Shown: positions 13,538 through 24,973 of the stretch, in pieces | How positions within the stretch are numbered: the stretch's first letter is position 1 | How the letters are laid out: every line of letters starts with the position of its first letter | From: Dichomitus squalens LYAD-421 SS1 | Taxonomy: Eukaryota > Basidiomycota > Agaricomycetes > Polyporales > Polyporaceae | Direction: 5' to 3' | Length of the DNA: 64,000 nt | Assembly: GCF_000275845.1 (NCBI RefSeq) | Contig: NW_006766885.1 | Location: 798,431-862,430 of the forward strand | Program-made: the position numbers and the translations under genes | Notes under the pieces: model-generated | Told to the model about the DNA's origin: nothing | What the model saw: the letters and a program-made list of their open reading frames with translations, nothing else | Database searches by the model: none

Positions 13538-14035
13538 ATGTAGTTCCCGCGGGGAGGGGAGGGGGAGAGAGGGTCTCTCCGCACCTCGCAGCCGCGATGC
13601 TGGAGACCCGTCGGCAGATGGAACAAAATCTTTTTCTGAGCGAGTGTCGCATGCGGCTCGTCCGACCTTTGTCCGCCGTTTTCCCTGCCAACTTTTGAAA
13701 AGTAGGTGTATGCTCCGTTAGGCGTAAGGTACTGTATACTATCGTTTCCACCGCTTGTCTACGTTCCGATTACGCTGTATTGTCTTGTGAACCTTCGCTG
13801 TGTGGCGTTACCGAAGTCGATTTGGCTCTTGTTCCTCTTGTTGTCGAGTCTAGCTTATCCCCTTCTCGTCCCATATCTGCAATTGAGCAGTTGTCGCATT
13901 CGGCCAGCGAGGCTAACGCACGTACGCTTGCAAGAATGTTGTTTCTATCAATTGGAAAGTGGGCGATGCGAATTCTCAGGATACATGCGAGGCAGCCGAA
14001 ACATATATAGATAGTGCGATGCGTGGTGGAGTCCG
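13538..14035. other. convergent 3' intergenic region
   Basis: This is the tail-to-tail spacer between the Zn2Cys6 factor (+) and the W2-domain gene (-). It is AT-richer than its neighbours and presumably holds both 3' UTRs. No gene was seen. Confidence 0.5.
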
Positions 14036-15709
14036 TCACTCCTCGTCCTCGTCCTCGCTCTCTTGCTCCTGCAGGAACTAACAAAAGGACCCAAAGTAAG
14101 CACTCGTCGAAGACAAGTCGGGAAGGTAGCTTACCTTGACAAGGGACTGAGTGGCCTGGAGGAAGTGCTGCCGGCCCTGCGGCTTGGAGCCCTTCTGGTG
14201 CCAGTAGATGATAGCCTGATCAGAAATACAATCCTTACTATACAGAACCTGGTGGGTACGATGTCAGCCACCGAAGTGCGGCAAGGCACAGCCATGCGGG
14301 AGCTGACCTTTAGTATTTGAGGGAACGCCTTCATGATGCGCGTGTCTTCGTAACTGTACACTTGTACAGTATTGATGAGAGCGACTTCGGTCTTCGGCCC
14401 ATTGCAGAACGGCTCGAGTATATCAGTAAAGCTCTGCGCACCGTCGATCCTTCGGTCAGCCGCCAGGCAGGTGCACAGAATAGAACAAGACGCGTACAGT
14501 GATCTCTCTCAACGCAAGCGCCTCGTTCTGGTCCTGGCGTGCGCTCCACTCGATGCTCGAGATGAGACCCTGCCAAATGCAGGACACAAGCTCGGCCTCG
14601 GGCAGGGGCTGCTCCTCCTGCTTTGTCTTGATCGCGATCACGATATCCCCGTGCGAGTTGCCGTTGGCCAGCATCTCCTTGAGCTGCTTGATGACCTCGT
14701 CCTTGAGGGACGCGAACTGGCGCTTCGTCCACCACTCGGCGACCTGGGGGAGCCCCGCCTTCCGGAAGTGCTCATCGAGCGCCTTGTCGTCACGCTTGTT
14801 GGGCGGGAAGAAGAGGATGAGGTCCTTGATGCCGCCGCGCTTGAGCGTGCCCGCGAGGTGCTCCATGGACTGCATGCTCAGGTACGCGCGGAAGACGAGC
14901 GTGATGACGTTCGCCGACAGGTCTGGCAGGGAACGAGTCGGTCGTCAGGCTTAAAGTACATACAACGGAAGCGAGTTAGAGGACGCACCGTTCTTGACGA
15001 GATGATCCTTCGTCAGACTCTGCAGGCAGCTCGCGCTCGCAAGGCCCTGGGCCAGGAAAAGGCCGATAGCAACGGCTATCTTCTCCCTCTGGGCTTCTGG
15101 CAGGCGGTTCAGGTATTGCAACAAGTTCGGCAGCGTGCTCTCTTCAAGAGGCCGCTGTAGGTACTTGTATCTACGCAGCCACACCGTCGGCGTTCGCTCA
15201 CGACACCAGATACCGGAAGCGGACGAGGGGGCGGGGGAAGCGAGTGAGGGGCCACTCACCTGCGGATTAGTTTGTTGAGGACCTCGACATATTGCTTCAC
15301 GTCTGCCACCTCCACAGGCTCTTTGGCGTTGAGGAGTGAGAACGGCGAGAGCGGTGCGCCATCCTCGACATACTGGCCGCCGGGCTGGAGGAGGCCACCG
15401 ACGAGGAGAATCTCGAAGAGGGCATCTGCATACTTCAGGAACTCGAGGGTGGAACCAGCTTGGACCAATTTATTCGTGACAGCGTCAAAATCGGTGGGCG
15501 GGACGTTCTCAAGATGCTTGAGGAGCTGGTCTCGGAAGACTGTGGGCAAGACCGTGCCTATGAGCACCCTGCTGGAGGCGGAGGGGGTGTATGCTGTGCT
15601 TGTGCTTACCGTTGGGTTCGTGTTTGGCTGAGGCCTTGACGGCACGTTTCCTGGCTTTGAGACGGACCCCCTGCAGCGAAGGCTTTGCAGCAGCTGATTG
15701 CTGAGACAT
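14036..15709 (-). CDS. eIF5-mimic protein (BZW/5MP family, W2 domain)
   Basis: This is a cytosolic translation regulator. Family members mimic the C-terminus of eIF5, bind eIF2 and eIF3 and restrain initiation or start-codon choice. The start is ATG at 15709 (MSQQSAAAKPSLQGVRLKARKR), matching the family's TLxGxRxKxRKR opening. Later exons give LEFLKYADALFEILLVGGLLQPGG, YLNRLPEAQREKIAVAIGLF, the central helical repeat and the W2 region (AEWWTKRQFASLKDEVIKQL, IKTKQEEQPLPEAELVSCIW). The protein ends in an acidic EQESEDEDEE tail before the stop at 14036-14038, as expected for the acidic eIF2-binding box. At least six short introns are needed. No broken motif was found. Confidence 0.9.
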
Positions 15710-15950
15710 CCACAGGTTTCGATGTCCTAGGGTCGAAAGATGTGGAAGAGAAGGGAGAAAAGGACAGCTCGCTATGTCCTCAAAACCTTCGGCGGCTCCC
15801 TTGATCAAGCTTGATCTCATCGCTCTCCCGTTTAGGCAACTCCCGTTACCAGTTCCTCCTGATCTTCTTGTCTCTCTGCCACCGACTGGCACCGCATCCT
15901 GCACGTAATGAGTCTCTGTCTTACAAGAGGTCTCCAAACTCCAACAACAT

Positions 15951-18751
15951 CTAACGTAACATGGCAGTGCTCGAGAACTTCCTTGGGCGTGGGCGCACAA
16001 CCACCGAAGCCACCACGCTCGCACACGACCCACTCCGAGAAGGCGGCCTCCCGCCATCTTCAGGAGTCTTGTCTGTAGCCTTTATCTCCATGTGGCGCAA
16101 AACCCGCTCTAGACGTTCCCGGCCGTCGCCCCCGTATTTGGACTGATCTGTGGCTATGGCAGTTGTTCCACCACCGGCCTCTACCATCTCCGCCGCGTCA
16201 CATATGCGCAGGAAGTCTTCCAATCGGGCCATCGCTACTCGTTCTAGACCGTCAAATGATCGCCAGTCGTCTTCTGGGAGTTCCAGCATGTGGCTGAGAG
16301 GGATGACCTTTTTCGTCCATTCCCCAATATCTCTTCGCGTTCCGCTAGCCTTGTTGACATGACGAGAGATCTCTAGGATGTGTTTGCTGCGTTGCAGACG
16401 GAGACGAATAGCTTCCCTGTCGTCACCGCCCTCGGCTTCTTCCGAGGGCATGTGGATCTCCACGTCTCCAGGCGGACCGTTCGCCATGAGCGTGCACTTT
16501 GCGTCTTCGGCGAAGTGAACGAGCTGTGTAGCGGAGGTTGGAGAAAGAAGTCGTCAATGTCAGTAAATATGCTAACCTTGGGGACACGAGCATTCAACTG
16601 GTTGACGATTTTCATCGCATCCTCATATTGCTTTGCGTACTCAGGAGGTAGCTGTTTCGAGGTGTAGATCGCAACGGGCTCCGCAAGACAGCATGGAGTG
16701 CTCAAATGAGGAGCGTCATAGACTTCGACCTGCCAGACTCACATTTAGTATTCTAGAGCCTGGAGAGTCATAAACTGGCGTACCATATCACCGTCCGAGC
16801 TGATCATGAGTACTTGCTTTCCATCATATCCCTTTCTACGCTCGCCTTCCCGGAAGTCGACCAGTAGAGCCTTCGAAGGCAGGACGACTAATTGCCCGCG
16901 CGACACCTTGTGTGTTTGGGATTTCAATCGACGAGTGCTGAACCGGGCGATATTGACAGAGCCGTTTCCGCGGTGGGAGACCGCGGTGGAGCTCGTCGCT
17001 TGAGAGACGATTCTGTGCATAGGGAGCTTTGTGTGATGAGAGGATGGAACGAGTTGATTGGATAGAGGCGCCCCAGTAGCAAGATGTAATTTAGTAGAAC
17101 CGCAAGGATCAGACAATACGCGCTTCAGCTCAGTCCGAGGCGATGCGGGCACGCCGCTAGCCCCTAAGCCACGAGCCTGGTTCTCCGCAAGACTGGCAAT
17201 AGATGAGACACTAGGCGTGCCAGAGTCAGTCGTGAGAGCAGGTGTAGGCGGCCTCGAGTCCTCGTTGTACAAGTGAGCAAGTGGAGAGTTCGCAGGAGCC
17301 GACGCTGTCCGTCGAGGAGGTGGCACTAAACTGGTATCGTCTTGCGGGTCGTCTTGGAAGAAATTTGTGATATCCTCTAAAGGAGCTCGTTTGAACTTGA
17401 AAGCAAGCTGCCGTTTGTTGTCCGTCATGGGGCGGAGTCGTGCAGGGTCTGTCGACAGGAGGGCCGGATATCGCTGAGATGATAGATGGCTAGGTTCGTA
17501 GGGTTTCAGAACATCCTTGCCAGAGTTGTCGTCGCACCCATGTCTGACACGTTCTGTAGTAAGCGGGTGTGTGATAAGGGAAGGCTTGAAGAAGGGATGG
17601 GTAAATATTCGATGAAGGGGCATACGATCCTCAGGAACCTGATGATTTCTGTAGTCAAATTATAGTGCTGCAGAATCCGCGGAACGGCCTTACCTTCTGC
17701 AGGAGACCGGCGATGAGGTCTACAACTTCATACGATGCACCATCGGGAAGCATATACCTGGCGCAGCATATGTTGTCGAAAACCTCCGCGGGAGTCGGGG
17801 CCTGCTGCGTGGTTCCAGTATGGAGATATGCGTAACATGCAATCGTCACGTACATGGAACGCCGGTTGCCCGGTGAGACAAGTCACTAACACGGCACCAA
17901 CTGACCAGAGGTCCGTTGTAAAGCGATAGGGCAGCCCGGAAAGGATTTCCCTGCGCCAGGCAGTGAGTATATGCGCGGCAACAAAGCTCCATCTGACTTA
18001 CGGGGACACGTAGTTTGGTGAGCCGCAGAAAGCGGTCTCCGTTGCGTCCGGCCGTGGCAGTCGGATTGCGGAGTTGAGTCCGGATAGTTTCTGAGACATA
18101 GTGAGATCTACAGTCTTCCCCGCAATTACATTACTCACCAGTCGGTAGTTCCCAGTGATGAGAACGTTGCTTGGCTTGATATCGCGATGCACAACACGTT
18201 CCTTCTTGAGGTAGAGCAAGGCGTCGACAAGAGTCCTGGCCACCCCTCGCAACTCCTCTTCCGTGAGAGCTTGAGGATCCCTCGCATGCAAGAAGTCGGC
18301 CAAATTGCCATTCTCACAGAGCTCTAGGACGTGATAATACCCGGATGGTGCGACAAAGGAGGATATAAGGGTGACAATGGTAGGATGGCATAGGGCAGAG
18401 TGAATTGAGGCAGCAGATACAAGATCCTTGGCGGAACGAGAGGTATCGCGGTGAGTTTCGTATGATATCTGAATCAGATAACATCGCATGGACATCAATG
18501 TGACTATGACAGTGCTAGCGGACCCACTTTCTTCACTGCGACAAACCTGTTACGCATACGGCCGCGTTTGCACACAGCGCGGAAAACCTGAGATATTGAT
18601 CCTGAAGCTAGTTGGGCTTGCAATACGTAATGCTGCCAAAGCCTTCAATGGTGAGAAATGTTCTTTGACTTTGAAACTTCCAACTCACATGGAGACCATC
18701 CGTGGGCTGGGGGGACGCCTTGTCGGAATCGACGCTCATGGTATCGCTCAT
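15951..18751 (-). CDS. PLK4: PLK4-like polo-box protein with degenerate kinase domain
   Basis: This gene has polo-like kinase 4 architecture. The N-terminal kinase domain shows FVAVKKV (lysine kept), VLELCENGNLADFLHA, VVHRDIKPSNVLI (catalytic loop intact) and GSPNYVSPEI with TTDLWSVGAVL. The segment where DFG should be reads KLS-GLN-SAIRL (18073-18081), so the metal-binding Asp is missing. After a disordered linker come two regions matching the cryptic polo boxes. The first is LLVDFREGERRKGYDG with VLMISSDGDMVR; the second is LPPEYAKQYEDAMKIVNQLNARVPK joined to LVHFAEDAKCTLMANGPPGDVEI. The stop is at 15951. In animals PLK4 controls centriole duplication. The first exons (18751 down to about 18540) are hard to splice with certainty around the glycine loop (GFGSI, then VFRAV), so the start is tentative. 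Confidence 0.82.
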
Positions 18752-18947
18752 GAGGCTGAATAACCAGGTTTCGGGAAGGCGAGGTATGAATGTGGTAGTG
18801 CTGAAGCAAGATCAGCTATATGTCATAGAGCTCAGGTTAGGCCATGGTTGAACATGATCGGGTTGACGCGTCCAATTGGTGAAGGGAGACGTATAGTAGC
18901 CACGTGTGCCCCACTTGTCACGCGTCTTGTCAGACGAGCATGCGAGC

Positions 18948-18981
18948 GACGCCGGGTCGTGACGCCGGGTCGTGACGCCGG
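18948..18981. repeat. 13-nt tandem repeat, about 2.6 copies
   Basis: GACGCCGGGTCGT occurs twice head to tail (18948-18960 and 18961-18973) and is followed by a partial third unit GACGCCGG. It lies between the PLK4-like gene and kinase-like copy K1, about 220 nt upstream of the K1 start. The rest of the 18752-19200 spacer holds the shared promoter motif and no other gene. Confidence 0.8.
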
Positions 18982-19078
18982 CAGGTCCTTTGCTACATCT
19001 TCCCTCCTAGATGACCGGTACCGGTGAAAGTGCGTAGCTGAACGCGCATGAACAGTTGAAATGGGGGCTAATTAGTAT

Positions 19079-19101
19079 CACATGACCGTGGTGAAGTTGA
19101 C
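19079..19101 (+). promoter_or_regulatory. shared upstream motif of the kinase-like family, copy 1
   Basis: The core CATGACCGTGGTGAAGTTG lies about 100-120 nt upstream of the K1 start codon. The same core appears near 21311, 26926 and, inverted, 37855, each time next to a kinase-like gene or remnant. Similarity continues loosely downstream, with ACTCTCCATAC shared with K5. It could be a regulatory site or simply the conserved edge of the duplicated unit. Confidence 0.55.
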
Positions 19102-19200
19102 ATACGGCTGATGGCTTCGACAACACCTTTGTTAGCGACTCTCCATACGCCACCAATAATAATGATATACTGAAGCTCACATCATCGACCATTGGCATAC

Positions 19201-20763
19201 ATGGCGCAGGACCCGGGTCATCGATACACTGCGTTTGAGCCTCAGATTCCGGACGTGAGATCTTTTGTTTGCGTTACGTAGTGGCCGAGTTCTCATCCTG
19301 TCTGAATGTCTAGATCCCCTCGGTGGTTGAGTTTGTCTCGACAACATCCTTCTGGGAGGCTGCCAGGCCATGGCTCTCTCGCAGAGGAATAGAACTATAT
19401 GAGAAACCCCCTCAGGAGAATCCTGCAAAGTTCCGGAGAACCTGGTGGACACCCTCCGTTAGCACACCTGCGTCGCTACCTTTTGCTCGGTGCGTGATCG
19501 ACGCACCGAACACACAGAAAGTTTTTGATTATATGGTAAGCCCTCGAAAGCAATCTGACGCGATACGAATTTACACTACCCTTTCAGATCAAATTAGCAT
19601 GTGGTCAGGACTCCGTAGGCAGAGACGTTATGTTGAAGCTCGTCGACAAGAACAGTCCGGAATACAGCATTTTTCAGTGTCTTATGCAGCAACAGGACTT
19701 GTTTACCGACCCGAGCACGTTCCCATGTGTTCTTCCTCCTCTTGCCATCCTCGATACCCCTCATCAGTATTCCATTGTCACGATGCCCACGTCAGTTGTC
19801 GCCGGACCGGCCGATCTGCTACTTATTGACGAGCGGCGATAGGTGGGGAAGCCCCTTCTACATCGAAGAGTTCCAAACGATGCGTGAAGTCTTGCACTTC
19901 ATGAAATGTTTGCTTCAGGTATGCCGAGACCTGTCGTACTTGATTGCCTTCTTAACACCCCCTATCGTACTAGGGCCTTGTCTTCCTGCATGCGAATCGC
20001 ATAGCGCACCGAGTGAGTCGTGTTCAAATGTTCCGTGAATGCTATGCCCACTCACGCATAACTAGGACATCTTCGAGTATAATGTCGTCGTGAATTGTTA
20101 CAGGCTTGACCGAGATATGGATCGTCTGTCTGAAGACTTGGTTGATCATCGAAGACGACCAGACGTTCTATATGCTCTCATGGACTATGACCAGTCTATA
20201 TACCTCCCACAAGTCACTTCGTTGGAGCACTGCCGTCGCCCTGCCCAAGAAGCGTGGGCAGGCGCCGACATGTACCGGCCAGACGACGTTTGTGTCGGCG
20301 AACCGACATACAACCCTTTTGCGTACGACGTTGCCATGTTGGGTAATCTATTCCGAGTCAACTTCTCAGTAAGTCGGTCCCGTTCACACAGTGCCAATAC
20401 TGATCCGTGTCTTTGCAGAGGGCGGTTCCACTCATGCCGGCGTTGCCAGCATTGTTTGACAAGATGACAACTCACATCGTCTCACAGAGGTTCACTGCGG
20501 AGGAAGCACTCAAATTCTTGAATGACTCGGCGATGGATGTCCCCCAGGACGCGCTCGAGGCACCCTTGGAGTTGGGCATGGAGTACGGTGCCATGTTTGA
20601 CTCCGAAGTGTACTGGTCGAGACTACCTCCAGGGCTCCAAGCCAGCTGGACGGATTACAGGGCTCCCCCGTTACCTCGCTCCTTTTGGATTCTGAATTGG
20701 TTGATTCAGATCCCCATCTTTCGCCGGGTCATAGTTCCCGGTCGTCGCTTCTTGGGAATATAG
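19201..20763 (+). CDS. agaricomycete-expanded protein-kinase-like protein K1
   Basis: This is a kinase-fold protein of a mushroom-expanded family, possibly the AgaK type (inference). First exon 19201-19254 (MAQDPGHRYTAFEPQIPD) is followed by exons starting at 19314, 19588, 19843, 19974, 20066 and 20419, all joined in frame by GT-AG introns of about 50-60 nt. Motifs: FWEAARPWLSRRGIELYE near the N-terminus, GRDVMLKLV with the lysine, and the catalytic loop HRDIFEYNVVVN split by an intron (20013-20065). The DFG position is DYD (20183-20191, LMDYDQSIYLP), then FAYDVAMLGNLFR (subdomain IX-like Asp) and a C-terminal tail ending RRFLGI. HRD and the following Asn are kept, the usual Lys after HRD is not, and the Gly of DFG is Asp. 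The frame is intact. It is closest to K5 at 36.2-37.8 kb. Confidence 0.8.
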
Positions 20764-21310
20764 ATGCTATATGTACCTTCATCACTGGTTCGGCGGAGCT
20801 TGGAGCCGGAAATTGGCCTCCGATGGTTCTGTCGGTAGTGCCACTCTTCAGACCCACATATACACGTGTACGTCGAACGCCCGCACCGCAGCTACCGAAT
20901 ATCATCAGATAGACGTGGATGTGCGCCCGAGAAGCTGCAGGATGGCGTGCCGCCCACGAAAGCTCTTTCGGTTATCCTATCTCTTGGTACAGTCCTACCG
21001 CTTTGTTCCGAGTGACTCCCATTCATCCGTTTCAGTGACTACACAGCGGCAAGTGCAACAAATTCCCCTCATCAATTAATGCGCCCGCGGTGACTAATCT
21101 ATAAGAGCTAGTGTTTCGGTCGGGCGGTACCGGTGCTGTACCCTATTCACGACTTCTGCCTCATAATGCTGGGAATTTGCGGGCCAATAATAAAGGGATA
21201 GTGAGTGCCAGATGGATATGTCTCCTATCTAAGACATCTTTGGATTCGATCGAAGTTCCTGGCCGCCCTACGTTACCAAGGAGAGGACGAGGTGACCAGG
21301 ATTCCACTGT
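20764..21310. other. spacer downstream of K1
   Basis: This is the 3' flank of K1. Only short frames without recognisable similarity are seen. It separates K1 from a second, partial copy of the same 5' region that begins at about 21311. Confidence 0.45.
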
Positions 21311-21333
21311 CGCATGACTGTGGTGAAGTTGAC
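21311..21333 (+). promoter_or_regulatory. shared upstream motif, copy 2 (in front of a kinase fragment)
   Basis: The core reads CATGACTGTGGTGAAGTTG, one base different from the K1 copy. It lies about 175 nt upstream of a fragment of the K1-type second exon. Its presence suggests that a whole 5' unit was duplicated before the coding part decayed. Confidence 0.5.
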
Positions 21334-21507
21334 CTACCGTGCTTCCACGTTCAATTACTCTCCCTTTCGCCACCGATGGTGTACTGTACTGACCTCGCCA
21401 TACCCACCAACAGTGGGGAGCAGGTGACTCGAATGTTCGAGATCTCGCGTCCTGAGAGGACGTTCCCAATGTGACACCTTGTTCACGTCGTCCACAACCC
21501 CTTCAAG

Positions 21508-21618
21508 TCGGTGGTTGAGTTTGTCTCGATAACATCCTCCTGGGAGGCTGCTAGGCCATGGCTCTCTCGCAGAGGATTAGAACTATAAGAGATGTCCCCT
21601 GAGAACCTGGTGGACACC
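21508..21618 (+). pseudogene. truncated K1-type kinase-like fragment
   Basis: Bases from TCGGTGGTTGAG onward closely match the start of K1 exon 2 (reading VVEFVS, SSWEAARPWLSRRG). The frame then meets a TAA stop shortly after the RRG motif. Relative to K1, a segment between AGAGATGTCCCCT and GAGAACCTGGTGG is shortened. Beyond about 21620 similarity ceases, and no kinase core (HRD or DYD) follows before gene A on the other strand. It is a dead remnant. Confidence 0.75.
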
Positions 21619-21716
21619 TGTGTGCCCGGAAGCGAACCCTTGCCTGATGTATACTTCACCAAGTACGATTTGGCAAAAACATTGTTGGAATACGCAGATA
21701 CATTTTCGCAAATTGA

Positions 21717-22736
21717 CTATTTCTTAAGCATCTGAACGTCCTCCGTCTGACTCGCGCCATGTTCGCGCAAGGCTTCGGGAAGCTCCACCGCGGATTTAAT
21801 GTGAGGCGTCGTGTCCAGAACTCTGCTCAAATTCCCATGGACTATGTCGAGTTCCTCCTGAGAGAGCGATTCGAAACAACTGGAGTGCCTGCCATGGGCG
21901 CAGGTCCTGGTGGTCCACTCCTCAGCAAATCTGATGTAGACGCTCACAGTGTAGTATATGCTTTCAACATTGAACAACGTCGAGGCTTTGTCGCTGTCAC
22001 GACCCTGCATATCGAGATATGTTAACGGAAGAAGGACTCAGGGAGGCAGCTACAACATGTACAATGTACGCACACTCTTAGAACTCGGACCAGTGATGGT
22101 AACCGCAGTGCCCTGCTTGACGTTAAGTGTCTGGTTCCTCCACTGCACCTGCATGGGTTCGGTCAAGTATACCTGCCATTTTCCTTGTCAGCTAACACGC
22201 TATAAGCAATTTCTGCTCTCACATACCACGCTGTTCGCCTCATATGACCCACGGGCCTTATACGTGCCCGGTCTACCCGGCACCGTGAGGGTCGTATGCA
22301 GCTTACGATGGGCAACTGGCTTTAATGCAGCTACGTGATATCTCCACCGGATGCAGCGCTTTTGGAAGCGATATAGGGCGTCGTCGTCATTGGGAACCCA
22401 ATTGCCCGTCAGGCCAGACTGGATGTAGGTATTGATAAGGGAATCGTGCATGACACAACAACCGATATACGTACAGCAGACGGAGATATATAGCTGCGCT
22501 TCACATCGTAGATTTGGACAATGTCTCCGGGGGCGAAGCCATCAATTGCCGTGAAGTGTGCGGCTAACTTAACCCACGGCAGCTGAGATGGCTGTAGACA
22601 TGATGAGCTAGAGCACAACAATACAGATGAGTTGTCGATAGCCACTAACCTTGAATGTCAGAGCGCTTTCGTCCAAGTCAAAATTGCTCCCCGCAGGGAG
22701 CGGAGTGCGCACGTTATGGCGTGCAGCGGTGTTCAT
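21717..22736 (-). CDS. unrecognised companion protein, gene A
   Basis: The family is not recognised. Five exons read cleanly: 22736-22650, 22591-22475, 22418-22227, 22172-22074 and 22004-21717, 260 codons plus stop. It is homologous to gene B (34.7-35.8 kb), with introns at the same places. Shared features are a Pro at the exon 1/2 junction, a VQI-x2-V motif (DIVQIYDV), a YRF motif followed by a basic stretch with Trp (ALYRFQKRCIRW), VYLTEP at the start of exon 4, and a C-terminal Tyr/Cys-rich exon (YYTVSVYIRF, TRTCAHGRHSSCFESLSQEE). Alternating hydrophobic residues suggest mostly beta structure. No signal peptide or membrane segment is evident. It sits tail-to-tail with a kinase-like fragment and upstream of K3 (both minus). 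Confidence 0.65.
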
Positions 22737-23114
22737 GGTCAACCGAGGATATGCAGGACAGACTGAGGACGAGGGCTCGACTGTGTTGGAAGAGCCGCAG
22801 ACCTGGCGCAGCCTTTATAGCCTGCCCAGAGATAGAGTCTCCCTTCTCACCACCACATCCTCTAGATCTGGCGGCACGCGATGAGTCACTGAAGCTCCCA
22901 GAAGGGAAGGAGTCCAACACCACCTGTTTCGGTCCGCCGCTGCTTCTCACGATGTTTTGAATATCTTGATAGTGTTATTGCAGATTTCTTGTCCTGCAAT
23001 AACACAAGGTTCCATGTGGGAATGTGAACGGCTAACTGATCATGTGGGCTTATGATGGCAGAATGAATCAAATTCTAGCGTACTAGGAAACCGAGTACAG
23101 GAGACGTCGAGGGT
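22737..23114. other. spacer between gene A and K3
   Basis: These 378 nt hold the gene A promoter and the K3 3' UTR, both on the minus strand. No separate gene is evident. Confidence 0.45.
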
Positions 23115-24699
23115 CTAGACATTGAGTATCCGGCGAAGACCCCGGATAATCCTCCACCCCATCTCAGTTTCAACTACCCAGGCTAAGAGCTGTTGACCCC
23201 AGGATCTGGGCGGCACCCGATACAATTGCCACCGCTGACGATCTTGTGGAGCAAGAAGAGACCAGTACACATCTGGGTCCCACAACTGCTCAAAGCCTGT
23301 GGATAGAGCCAGAGGATGCGCAAGTAAATCGTCTGGTAGTCGAGAGAGGTTCTCGTCGTAGAAGGATAAAGCTTCAGCAGCGGTGAAGCGCTCGTTGATG
23401 ACATGCGTCGTCATCCTGGAAAAGAGAGGTGCCAATTGCGGCACCACTGGTATGGCATCCTGTATAGACCTCGTCATGTCACGGGGCGAGGAAGAATCGA
23501 GAGAAAACTCACAGTAAAGTGGTGCAAAAACAAATTTCCCAAGCATGCAACATCGTATGCGAACGGATTGTATTCCGGTTGTGCGAGAGAGATATCATGC
23601 GGATGATATTCGAGGGAACCGCGGTTCCCTTCCCAAGCTGGTCTACGCGCGTCCCTTAGAGAAACGTCTTTTGGCAGTTGGATGGCGAGATCGTAGTCGA
23701 AAAAGCAGAAGGCCACGTCAGGAGAAGTCACGTGCTCCTTGACGATGACTATCGACTGGGTTTCTTCTAACTCAGGGCAGTAGCCATCAACTAAGACGTT
23801 AGTCTGTCGGATATCCTACGAATGAAATGGTTTTCGGGGATCTATAGACATTGAACAAACTTCACCACTTACTCGGTGAGCTATCCGATGACTATGTAAA
23901 TACGACAGGCCCTGAGAGCTGCTTCAGAACTCGAAGCCGTAGAGAGAAATGGTGGACACACCGTCAGGAGGCACCGGATGAAGATCAACATAAGGCGCAC
24001 AGAATCAAACGATCGCACCCGGAAGCCAGTGCCCCACCTGTTCTAGTTAGCTCTTAGGCGTGAAGAAGGGTTACACTGACTCACAGTGGCATGACTATGA
24101 AGGAGAAGTGATAGGGAGAGTCAATAACTGCCACCGCAGGAAGCACGTAAGGAAACGGCGCTTGTGAATTGGTGCTCGATTGCTCAAGAAGGTATTTGTT
24201 GATTTGGTGTTCGGCGGACCCTCTGATTGTTAACTTTATGCAGACATCACGACCGGCGAGATCTTGCCCGAATCCGAATTTAGACTGCGGGGATTGCTGG
24301 TTGGTCATCATCATCGATACAGCAGGAAAACAAAACGCATCACCCGTACACCCCTCCCGAGTGGTGTGGTTGTACCAGAATCCAGCCGAGTGGCGAAGGG
24401 ATATGAAGCAGAATTTGTCACAGGAGGCGGATACCACCGTTCTGACAGGATGTTCTCGCTCACAATCCGCAGATCATACAGAGATACCCCATGTGCGCGG
24501 AGCCAGCCTCTGTAGCCCTCCCAGAAGATCACCCATTCCTCGGGCGATAGGTTGTCTGACTCCAATTGTTCCTCGGAGATCTGCCCGAAAGTTCACAATT
24601 TAAACCCAGCATTATGAATACAGCGATGCTTACGTTCGGAAGCAACTTTTCAACATGCGATATCTTGACTGTTCCAGAGTTGCGGTCGTTTCTAGACAT
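23115..24699 (-). CDS. protein-kinase-like protein K3 (second subtype)
   Basis: This is an intact member of the local kinase-like family. It starts MSRNDRNSGTVKISHVEKLL (ATG at 24699). Exons join in frame to give EEWVIFWEGYRGWLRAHGVS, FGFGQDLAGRDVCIKLTI (lysine kept), LPAVAVIDSPYHFSFIVMPL, WGTGFRVRSFDSVRL, GLSYLHSHRIAHR-DIRQTNVLVDGY (HRD with Asn kept, Arg where most kinases have Lys), CFFDYDLAIQLP (DYD instead of DFG), FAYDVACLGNLFLHHFT and a C-terminal end RRILNV. The catalytic loop is again split by an intron between HR and D. It is the sister of K4, with which it shares a 274-nt divergent promoter. Confidence 0.8.
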
Positions 24700-24973
24700 G
24701 ATGCCTTAATTTGAGAGTGGCACGAAGAGGTATTGTCCGAGAGATGTCGTCTAGTCCGTGCCAGTAATCAGACTGCAAGCCTTCAAGGACGTTCAGTGTT
24801 GACGTTGAAATAACGACCGCGTGGACGTTCATAGCGCCCAGAGGCGGAGCCATCAAACCGTTTATTCGCACGCATCAACGCGGTTGAGACCATGAGCGTC
24901 TGGCAACGTTGTTTGTTGCCACTGTAGCAGAATAGATGACGAATTCACGCCGTACGCCTCTGCTTTGCGCTCA
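24700..24973. promoter_or_regulatory. divergent promoter region between K3 and K4
   Basis: These 274 nt lie between the start codons of two head-to-head kinase-like genes. The shared CATGAYCGTGGTGAAGTTG motif of the K1/K5 subtype is not present here. No TATA element stands out on either strand. Confidence 0.5.

Noticed and set aside
18948..18981. Possible CRISPR-like or satellite array
   Set aside because: Only 2.6 units of 13 nt without spacers, in a eukaryotic genome. It is a simple short tandem repeat.
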